DNA of 64,000 bases from Natronohydrobacter sp. (GTDB lineage Bacteria; Pseudomonadota; Alphaproteobacteria; Rhodobacterales; Rhodobacteraceae): assembly GCA_030603695.1 (NCBI GenBank), contig JAUVXF010000009.1:27930-91929 (forward strand), written 5' to 3'. The translations under genes and the position numbers were made by a program. Position 1 is the stretch's first letter. Each line of letters opens with the position of its first letter. The notes beneath the pieces are model-generated. The model had not been told where the DNA came from and did no database searches. It was given only the letters and a program-made list of their open reading frames with translations. Of the stretch, positions 16,509 to 23,438 are shown one piece after another.

Positions 16509-17205
16509 AAGCGCCCCGTGCCCGGACAAGCTGGTAACGGCGCATTATGATCTTGCCCGCAAGATCGCCTGGCACATCCATGGGCGCGTGGGGCGCCGCG
16601 TGGAAATAGAGGATCTGTTGCAAGTGGCCTATCTGGGCCTGCTTGATGCCGCGCGGCGCTACAAGGTGCGCCCCGACACCCCATTTTCTGCCTATGCGGG
16701 CATTCGCATTCGTGGCGCGTTGATGGATCATTTGCGCGGCCTGGCCGGGATGGCGCGCGGTGCATTGCAGATGCAAACCCGGCTGCGCAATGCCGAACAG
16801 CGTCTGGAACAAGCCTTGATGCGCAAACCGACAGAGGCAGAGGTCGCGGGCGAATTGCAACTCTCGCTTGACGAGCTGACCCGATGGCGCGGCGAGATCG
16901 AGAGTGGATCGGTCGCTTCGATTGATGATATCTACTCGGATCATTCAATTCTGTTCCGCGATCATAGCCCGGATATTGAAGAGAAGCTGACCCTTTCTGC
17001 CAGAAAAACAATGCTGAAAGATGCGATTGCCGAACTCCCCGAACGCGAGGCACTGGTTTTGCAGCTATACTATGTCGAGGAACTGAACGTCTATGAGGTG
17101 GCTGCGGTGCTGGGCGTTACAACGGGCCGGGTTTCCCAGATTAAAAAAGCGGCGATGGAACGGCTGCGCAAGCTGATGGAGGCTGCGGAAAACACCCGCC
17201 GCTAA
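16486..17205 (+). CDS. fliA: RNA polymerase sigma-28 factor FliA
   Basis: 239 aa flagellar sigma factor. Region 2 (about 18-95; EIEDLLQVAYLGLLDAARRY, then FSAYAGIRIRGALMDHLR), region 3 (about 105-165) and region 4 (about 185-232; LPEREALVLQLYYVEELN, EVAAVLGVTTGRVSQIK) are all present. The start follows AAGGAAG within the 3' end of flhF. Its antagonist FlgM is encoded at 10620, and candidate targets are the GCCGTT-type promoters at 1450, 6652 and 38555. Confidence 0.95.
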   Translation: MLPRAYSESAPCPDKLVTAHYDLARKIAWHIHGRVGRRVEIEDLLQVAYLGLLDAARRYKVRPDTPFSAYAGIRIRGALMDHLRGLAGMARGALQMQTRLRNAEQRLEQALMRKPTEAEVAGELQLSLDELTRWRGEIESGSVASIDDIYSDHSILFRDHSPDIEEKLTLSARKTMLKDAIAELPEREALVLQLYYVEELNVYEVAAVLGVTTGRVSQIKKAAMERLRKLMEAAENTRR

Positions 17206-18378
17206 GGGGGTTTGGCATGGTTGCCATGGCCGGGTTTTCTTCATGCCCTCTGGATATCGGGGTCGCTTGTGCTGGGTCTGGCCCGAACGGGCAGTCGCCG
17301 CCTGCGGAAGCGGTGCCCAGCGGCGCGCTCGTATCTTGTGCTGAATCGGGCTTCGGAATTGCGGCTGCGTTTGCACTGGCGGGTAACAGCGTGCCACAGG
17401 CCCCGTACCTGTGATTTTCCGATCAATATCAGCCAGACCATACCTGTGCTGACTGGCTGCACGAACCCGTTCCGTCCGGTCTTGGCGCGCGATGCTTGTG
17501 ACAAGGCCGAAGCTGCCCAAGCTTATTGGCGCGCTTATTTTCAAATCTCGCGCCTCTGCCAGCCTGGCGCACGCATCGTGGTTTGGTTACAGCGCGTCCC
17601 TGCGTGCCAGCAATGCCGCCACAGGGGCATTCTGGCGCGGCCCCATGTGGCGCGGCTTTGGTGGCACTAGGCGCGACTGGGCATGTGCGTGGGCGGTGCG
17701 GCTGTCGTGCGGCCGCGAAATCGCCACGGTCGGGTTGTGCACCCAACTCCATACGGCGCGGGCTTTGGTAGCACCAAGCGCGACTGGGCATGTGCATGGG
17801 CGGCGCGGCTGTCATGCGACCGCGAAATCGCCACGGTCGGGTTGTACACGCAGTTCCATGCGGCGCGGGCTTTGGTGGCACCAAGCGCGACTGGGCATGT
17901 GCATGGGCGGTGCGGCTGTCGTGCGGCCGCGAAATCGCCACAGTCGGGTTGTGCACGCGGCCCCATGTGGGGCGGCTTTGGTGGCAACACGCGCGACTGG
18001 GCATGTGCATGGGCGGTGCGGTTGTCGTGCGGCCGCGAAGCGACGATAGATCCATCCAGGCGCTTAGCCACAGGGCTGGGGTTTTTCTTCTGGCGCAACA
18101 GCGCCCAAGCCGCTGTCTGATCTTGACCACAGGCCGTCATGCTGCAACGGCTGCACAAAGTGGCGGCCAGAAAGGTGCTGCCGTTGCAGCGATCAGGTAT
18201 GAGCGGATGTCCCTCTGTGATGCCCAGCTGGCAAGAGCGGCGTCCATCGTTTGCGGCAGTTTTTACCGCATGCGCGAGATCACATGTGCAGTTTGCAAGA
18301 CATGGACTTTCCGGTCTCTGCGGGATGGTTCACATGTTGTCTTGCAATACACGAAACATTTTGTTTTTGCCAATGCAA
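17206..18378. other. 1.2-kb gap after fliA with no convincing gene
   Basis: Short reading frames occur on both strands but none has family-like sequence and most cross the 107-bp repeats out of phase. One small frame, 17217-17414 (65 aa, starting MVAMAGFSSCPLDIGV after an AGGGGG site), has an acceptable ribosome site but no recognisable product. The repeats occupy 17636-18039. From 18040 to 18378 I see nothing beyond weakly AT-richer DNA downstream of the leftward 412-aa gene. Confidence 0.6.
17636..18039. repeat. 107-bp tandem repeat, about 3.8 copies
   Basis: The marker GCGCGACTGGGCATGTGC recurs at 17671, 17778, 17885 and 17991, giving periods of 107, 107 and 106. A partial unit (CCCCATGTGGCGCGGCTTTG) precedes the first marker and the last unit stops after GCGGCCGCGAA. 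Units differ by scattered substitutions. Each contains a small dyad, cleanest in the third boundary as TTGGTG-G-CACCAA. The period is not a multiple of three, so it does not encode a repeat protein. The arms lack CRISPR-like spacers. Confidence 0.9.
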
Positions 18379-19617
18379 TTACTGCGCTGCTATTGTCATA
18401 TAGGGGGTGATCTGGGCCGCATGGGCCATCCGCTTTGCCCAGTCCCGCGCTGCTGTATCGGCCGAGATATGGCCTTGCGCCTGCAAGGCAAGCGCTGCGG
18501 CGATTGCGCGTTCCTTCAGCGGGATTGTGCTGCTTACGTCCAGTCTTTGCCAAGTCTGGTCATCAAGGCGCATTTCAACCCCCGCTTCGTCAAGCCGCAG
18601 CCATATTATTTTCCCCATTAACTCAAAAGCTTCGGCCACTTCTTCTGTCGGTAGGTCGCGCCGTCGGATAAGATGCATCCCCACATATTCTGCCAGAAGA
18701 TTCAGATCGGATTGGATGATTTCCGCGGCAACTGCCGTCCAGCCATCGGCGCTGGTATTTGTAAGCCAGCGCCACTCTGGGGTGGTTGGCTGCCGATACA
18801 GCATGCGCTGCCCGCAACTGGCGTCGGCAATCAGGAAGTCGCGTTCCATCACTCGCAATTTTGCAAATGGGAGCACATCTCCCGCAGGCGGGGTTTGCGG
18901 TTCTGGCGGCTGGATTGCGGAAGATACAGGAAGTTCCATCGGTGCGCCCCCTTCACCCCAGCCCCCAAGCCCGGAGGATTGCAGCAGGTTGCGCCCTGCT
19001 TCTGTAACGGTGAAGACAGCAGAGGGGGCTTTGGGGGCCGGACTGTCCACAAGGCCCGCAATTTGCATGGCGATGATTTGGCCGCGACTGGGGGTTTGCC
19101 CCGCCAAAATGCGCAACAGCCCCAGCAGCGCCGGAGAAGCCGCGGAATTATCCAGATCGACGAGTTGCTCTATCAGTGTCAGCATTTGCGCAGCAAGCAT
19201 TTGCGGGGTATCCCGCAGCGCCACAAGTTGGCCGCGCACCACTCTTGCGACCGCATTCAAACTGCTTCGCCGTGCTTTGGACGCCCAGCTACCGGGTACC
19301 CCTTCAAGCACAAGGCGCGCAACAGGCCCTGACGTATCGGCCAAGATGTCAAGATGCAGATCAACAAGATCTGTCACATAGCCATCATGCGCGGTGCACA
19401 TTGTAAGCGTGAAATCAGCCAGCGCCAGTTCACTGCCCGCAGGATGCGCGCCAAGGCCGGTGGGAATAACCTGTGCTATCCCCCCGTCCAACGCGCGCCA
19501 GTTTTCGCAGATCGGCGCAAGCACAAGTCGCACAGAATGGGCATCGCTAAGTTGAGCAGAGGCCACACAGGCATCCTGCACAGTTTCTACCAGAACGGAT
19601 AGGATGTCGTTTGCCAT
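18379..19617 (-). CDS. Unidentified 412-aa protein in the flagellar island
   Basis: I do not recognise this family. The start ATG follows AAAGGGA. No signal peptide or membrane helix is evident. The first 220 residues look helical with an Ala/Leu-rich core and a winged-helix-like piece (TPSRGQIIAMQIAGLVDSPA, then VFTVTEAGRNLL) at about 170-215; a Pro/Gly linker (about 216-245) leads to a C-terminal globular half (about 246-412) with a Trp-rich patch (PEWRWLTNTSADGW). It lies between the repeat array and sltF, divergent from sltF. A weak sigma-28-like site (TCAA-N15-GCCGTTTT, 19690-19716, minus strand) lies upstream. A flagellar or regulatory role is inferred from position only. Confidence 0.75.
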   Translation of the reverse strand: MANDILSVLVETVQDACVASAQLSDAHSVRLVLAPICENWRALDGGIAQVIPTGLGAHPAGSELALADFTLTMCTAHDGYVTDLVDLHLDILADTSGPVARLVLEGVPGSWASKARRSSLNAVARVVRGQLVALRDTPQMLAAQMLTLIEQLVDLDNSAASPALLGLLRILAGQTPSRGQIIAMQIAGLVDSPAPKAPSAVFTVTEAGRNLLQSSGLGGWGEGGAPMELPVSSAIQPPEPQTPPAGDVLPFAKLRVMERDFLIADASCGQRMLYRQPTTPEWRWLTNTSADGWTAVAAEIIQSDLNLLAEYVGMHLIRRRDLPTEEVAEAFELMGKIIWLRLDEAGVEMRLDDQTWQRLDVSSTIPLKERAIAAALALQAQGHISADTAARDWAKRMAHAAQITPYMTIAAQ

Positions 19618-19802
19618 GGTTCCCTTTCACATGCCAGAACTGGGCCAGCCGATTGCCAGTTCGCAAAGTTTTGCGCGTTGCAGCAGCCGAAAACGGCGCG
19701 ATACCCGAAATCTTGACGCAAAGATCCCCCATCGCACAAGCACGCAGAGGGATGGGGTGCTGGACTAATTTTTGTGGATTACAGCCAAAAGGCTGGGTGA
19801 AC

Positions 19803-19818
19803 TGGCACAGCGCTTGCT
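19803..19818 (+). promoter_or_regulatory. Sigma-54 promoter of sltF
   Basis: TGGCAC-AGCGC-TTGCT, an exact consensus match. The -12 GC is only 12-13 bases before ATG 19830, so transcription would start at or next to the start codon. Confidence 0.75.
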
Positions 19819-19829
19819 GAACTGACCGC

Positions 19830-20489
19830 ATGAAAACAGTTTTTGCCTCTCTCTTTGGCCTTTTCGCATGCCTTTCACTGGCCAAGGCCGATATCCCGGA
19901 TTGCGAAGCCTTGGCCGAACGCGCCGCCCAAATGGAGGGCGTGCCTGCTGGGATATTAAGTGCGATCGCGCGGGTCGAATCCGGCCAAACCGTTCAGGGC
20001 GCATTTCGCGCTTGGCCATGGACGCTGAATCAGGCCGGGCAAGGCCAATATCTTGCCAGCAAGCACGAAGCCCTGGCCATTCTGGATAGCGCGCTGTCTG
20101 CCGGCCGGCGCAATATCGATGTGGGCTGTATGCAGATCAACTGGCATTGGCACGGGGCGCAATTTGCCACGCTTTCGCAGATGATCGACCCCGTGGAAAA
20201 TACCCGCTACGCCGCGCGCTATCTGCGCGATTTGCACCAAAATCTTGGGGATTGGGAATTGGCGATAATGCGCTATCACTCTGCCGATCATGATCGCGGC
20301 CAGGCTTATGCGCAACGCGTGCGCCGCCAGATGCGCGGTGCGATCCAGGCCGACAGCCCCGCCCCCGCCCAGCCCCGCCGAACCCGCGAGGCCAGGCATC
20401 TGGACGGATTGCTGGCCCATCCCGGCACAGCATTGGTTGCCTTGGAGAATGCAAGCCCGCTGATGGGCCGGAAAATACACAGCAGATGA
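19830..20489 (+). CDS. sltF: Flagellar lytic transglycosylase SltF
   Basis: Periplasmic SLT-family transglycosylase that opens peptidoglycan for rod penetration. 219 aa with a signal peptide (about 1-20, AKA-DI). The catalytic Glu50 lies in IARVESGQ, followed by the SLT motifs NIDVGCMQIN and YAARYLRDL, then YHSADHDRGQAYAQRV. ATG 19830 is needed for the signal peptide. The FlgJ in this window has no muramidase domain, the same division of labour known in R. sphaeroides, where FlgJ and SltF act together. Confidence 0.9.
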   Translation: MKTVFASLFGLFACLSLAKADIPDCEALAERAAQMEGVPAGILSAIARVESGQTVQGAFRAWPWTLNQAGQGQYLASKHEALAILDSALSAGRRNIDVGCMQINWHWHGAQFATLSQMIDPVENTRYAARYLRDLHQNLGDWELAIMRYHSADHDRGQAYAQRVRRQMRGAIQADSPAPAQPRRTREARHLDGLLAHPGTALVALENASPLMGRKIHSR

Positions 20490-20549
20490 CACCCATGGCA
20501 CAGAGCAGACACCCTTGAACCGCGCAGGGGATGACAAAACCGCAGCGCA

Positions 20550-20565
20550 TTAAATCGTAGTTAAC
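20550..20565. promoter_or_regulatory. CtrA-like box TTAA-N7-TTAAC
   Basis: TTAA (20550-20553), seven bases, TTAAC (20561-20565) matches the full CtrA site of alphaproteobacteria. It lies 75 bases before the oxidoreductase-kinase operon. CtrA itself is not in the window. Confidence 0.5.
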
Positions 20566-20640
20566 GATCCTGTGCCAAATCTTGGGCGGGTATGCCGGTT
20601 TTCAGCTTTGTTTCAGCATGCCTTTGCGAAAGGACAAACA

Positions 20641-21144
20641 ATGTTCCTAAAATTGAAACTTCTTCTGGTGCTGCTAATGCCTTTCAGCCCTGCTTTGGCT
20701 GTGTCCCTTCCCGCGCCAGAGGGCGAAGTGATCTTGCGCATTCATGGCGCAATCAGCCAGACCAACAAACCGGGCATTGCGGCTTTTGACATGGCGATGC
20801 TGGATGCCTTGGAGCAGCGCCAAACCATTACAGAAACCCCGTGGTATGAGGGGCCGCAAGAATTTACTGGCCCCACACTTGCGGCGCTGCTGGCGCATGT
20901 GGGCGCCACGGGGCAAGCCCTGCGCATTGTCGCGATCAATGACTATGCCGCCACAATGCCGGTGTCTGATACGCAAGCCAGCCCTGTCATTCTGGCGTCG
21001 CGCCATGAGGGCCGGGAATTCTCCCTGCGCGAGAAAGGGCCGCTTTTTGTGATCTATCCTTTCAGCGAAATGCCACATTTGAAGAATGAAGTCATTTTCT
21101 CGCGCTCTGTCTGGCAGGTGATGAGCATAGAGGTTCTGCCTTGA
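20641..21144 (+). CDS. Secreted protein with molybdopterin-oxidoreductase-like fold
   Basis: 167-aa precursor with a strong signal peptide (about 1-20, ALA-VS). The body (ILRIHGAISQTN, then EFTGPTLAALLAHVGATG, VAINDYAATMPVSD and GPLFVIYPFSEMP) resembles the small periplasmic relatives of the SUOX molybdopterin-binding domain, which are often paired with a sensor kinase. The conserved cofactor cysteine is absent, so it is probably a ligand- or redox-sensing accessory rather than an enzyme. ATG 20641 follows AAAGGA. The stop overlaps the next kinase start (TTGA), so the two are co-translated. Confidence 0.7.
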   Translation: MFLKLKLLLVLLMPFSPALAVSLPAPEGEVILRIHGAISQTNKPGIAAFDMAMLDALEQRQTITETPWYEGPQEFTGPTLAALLAHVGATGQALRIVAINDYAATMPVSDTQASPVILASRHEGREFSLREKGPLFVIYPFSEMPHLKNEVIFSRSVWQVMSIEVLP

Positions 21145-23330
21145 ATGCTACCCGGCACTTTGGCCATGGCTCTGCCCGGCGCAACCGGATTGGGGTGTTT
21201 GTGCTCAGTCTGGTTGCTGCGGCAGCCATGCTGGGTGCTGCCTTGCAATTTGCCCGTTTGCTCAATGTCGGCCGCGAGATGGATGAGGTGGTGCGGGAAG
21301 ATGCCATGTGGGCGGTTTTTCAGGCAGACCGGCATTTGCGCGATTTCCAAACGCAATTGCGCATCATCGCGCTGGGGGGGGGTGGGCCAGATCAGCATGC
21401 CGTTTTTCTGCGCAGCTATGATATCCTGTACAGCAGGGTCATTTTGTTGGAACGCGGCACGTTTCATCTTAACCTTGGCCAAGGGGGCGCGCTGACAGAC
21501 AAGGCGCGCAGCCTGACGGAATTTGTCACCGGGTTGGAAAATTGGGTCGATACCCTTGACCCAGACGCGCCAGACTACTTGAGCCAAATTCAAGTGTTGT
21601 TGGCACAAATCGCCCCATACCCCCGATTGACAAACACCATGTTGCTGGATGCGAATGCAGGCATGAATGCCGTGCGAAGAGCGGAACGTGACTTGCGCGC
21701 GGCCGTGCAGGATCAGTTCGCGGGCAAGATGGTTGTGCTTGTCTCTGCATTTATGGGCATTTTCTGCCTCTTGATTCTACAGTTGCGCCACTTGTCGCGT
21801 GCCGGGCGCCGCATGGCCGTTCTGGAAAAGCGCAGCCGCCAAAGCGCGCTGCGCGCCCGCGCGGCCAGCCGTGCAAAATCCGCGTTTCTGGCGACAATGA
21901 GCCACGAAATGCGCACGCCGTTGAATGGTATGATCGGCGCGCTGGATTACATGGCGCTGGACGTTTCCGCGGCGCCGCACCAGGCGCGGCTGGAAGTGGT
22001 TCGGGCTGCGGCGCAGCATCTGGGTTGTGTTATAGAAGGTATTTTGGAGTTTTCGCGCTTGGAGAAGGGCCCGCCGGATTTGCGTCTGGAACCCGTCGAC
22101 ATGGCGCTTTTGGGGAAATCGCTCTGGCTTGCGCACCGCACGCAGGCCGAAGCTTCGGGGCTGCTTATGCAGGTGGAAATGCCCGATATCGCAGTGATGG
22201 CGGATGCAGCGCTTTTGCGCCAGGTGATCACCAGATTGCTGGATAATGCGCTGAAATTCACCAATGGTGGCACGATTACCTTGCGCGCCCAACTGCCCGA
22301 TCCGGCCCGGCTGCGCATAGAGGTGCAGGATGAGGGGATCGGCATTTCGCCCCGCTTGCAGGCGCGACTGTTTCGGGCGTTTGAGCAGGGTGATCAATCT
22401 TTCAGCCGCAGCTTTGGCGGTTCTGGCCTGGGACTTGCCATTTGCCACCGTTTGGTCGCAGCGATGGGCGGCACTATTGGGGCAACCAGCCAAGAAGGGA
22501 AAGGAAGCCTGTTTTGGTTTGAAATTCCTGTGCGGCCAGCCCCCAAGGCGCAAGGGCAACCGCTGCCGCCAGCCCTGCCGCACCCTCTGCATATTTTGAT
22601 CGCCGAGGATAATCCGATCAATCGCGACGTGCTTGCCGCGCATCTCAGCCAGATGGGCCATCGCTGTGCACTGGCCTGCGATGGAAGAGAGGCCGTGGAG
22701 AGTGTCACGCGTGACTGTCCTGATCTGGTGTTTATGGATATGCAAATGCCGGGGATGGATGGGCTGGAGGCCACGCGCCAGATCCGGGCAGCAGGGTATG
22801 AAATTCCCATAATTGCTGTGACGGCAAACAGTTTTGCCCGCGATCGCGCCAATTGTGCGCGTGCCGGGATGAATGGTTTCATTTCCAAACCAATCACACG
22901 GGGGTCGCTGACACGTGCCCTCGCCAATCTGCCCAACAGCGTTTTTGCGCAGCTTGCCACGGTGCAAAGCGCATCTTTGGCGCGGACGGAAGAGGTGCAG
23001 GTGCCGTCTGGCCAACTGGCTGATCTGGTCTCTGCGTTGGGTGTAGAGATGGTTCTTGGCCTGATTGAAAAGTTTGAGGATGAAATAAATACTTTGCAGC
23101 AAGATTTGGCTGCAAGCTGTGCTGCGTCCAATCAGCGCGCGCAAGACCATCTTTTGCATACGTTCAAAGGGGCCGCCCTGACTTTGGGAATGGTGAAATC
23201 AGGTAATCTTGCGCAAGCCAAACGCGCAGAACTGCCGCTTAGCGGTGCCGATGCCGAAAGGCTGGTGTCCTGTGCCCGCGCGGATGTTGCCGAGTTGCGC
23301 CAAAGCTTGACAGCCTGTGTTCACGCCTGA
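21141..23330 (+). CDS. Membrane hybrid histidine kinase (sensor-HisKA-HATPase-REC-Hpt)
   Basis: 729 aa. TM1 (about 18-39), periplasmic sensor (40-196), TM2 (197-215), HisKA with H255 (FLATMSHEMRTPLNG), HATPase_c (about 355-460; DEGIGISPRLQ, GGSGLGLAICHRL), receiver (about 470-590; LVFMDMQMPGMDG) and a C-terminal Hpt domain (about 615-729; HTFKGAALTLG). The start is TTG at 21141, overlapping the previous stop, with GAGG upstream; no in-frame ATG is available before TM1. Its likely periplasmic partner is the preceding oxidoreductase-like protein. No cognate regulator is adjacent, so the Hpt may hand phosphate to a distant regulator. Confidence 0.92.
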   Translation: MNATRHFGHGSARRNRIGVFVLSLVAAAAMLGAALQFARLLNVGREMDEVVREDAMWAVFQADRHLRDFQTQLRIIALGGGGPDQHAVFLRSYDILYSRVILLERGTFHLNLGQGGALTDKARSLTEFVTGLENWVDTLDPDAPDYLSQIQVLLAQIAPYPRLTNTMLLDANAGMNAVRRAERDLRAAVQDQFAGKMVVLVSAFMGIFCLLILQLRHLSRAGRRMAVLEKRSRQSALRARAASRAKSAFLATMSHEMRTPLNGMIGALDYMALDVSAAPHQARLEVVRAAAQHLGCVIEGILEFSRLEKGPPDLRLEPVDMALLGKSLWLAHRTQAEASGLLMQVEMPDIAVMADAALLRQVITRLLDNALKFTNGGTITLRAQLPDPARLRIEVQDEGIGISPRLQARLFRAFEQGDQSFSRSFGGSGLGLAICHRLVAAMGGTIGATSQEGKGSLFWFEIPVRPAPKAQGQPLPPALPHPLHILIAEDNPINRDVLAAHLSQMGHRCALACDGREAVESVTRDCPDLVFMDMQMPGMDGLEATRQIRAAGYEIPIIAVTANSFARDRANCARAGMNGFISKPITRGSLTRALANLPNSVFAQLATVQSASLARTEEVQVPSGQLADLVSALGVEMVLGLIEKFEDEINTLQQDLAASCAASNQRAQDHLLHTFKGAALTLGMVKSGNLAQAKRAELPLSGADAERLVSCARADVAELRQSLTACVHA

Positions 23331-23372
23331 TGCCCGTTCAAAATGCGGGTCAGTATCCGTTTGTTAAGCATG

Positions 23373-23388
23373 TGGCACCTATTTTGCA
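23373..23388 (+). promoter_or_regulatory. Sigma-54 promoter of the PAS histidine kinase
   Basis: TGGCAC-CTATT-TTGCA, exact consensus, with its -12 about 51 bases before ATG 23439. It puts a sensor kinase under flagellar control. Confidence 0.78.
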
Positions 23389-23438
23389 GGGCTATAGGGC
23401 AGGCGAGTTGCCAAAGGCAGGGCGCATGCCGTTGGTGA

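Noticed and set aside
17636..18039. Possible CRISPR array
   Set aside because: Units are 106-107 bp with near-identity along the whole unit and no unique spacers; no cas genes nearby.
17429..18158. Overlapping frames of 145-233 codons across the 107-bp repeats, which look like a repeat protein
   Set aside because: The repeat period is not a multiple of three, so translation changes frame from unit to unit, and frames exist on both strands.
21777..23159. A 460-codon antisense frame inside a hybrid kinase
   Set aside because: The plus strand encodes clear HisKA, HATPase and receiver motifs; the antisense product is His/Arg/Gln-rich and unlike any family.
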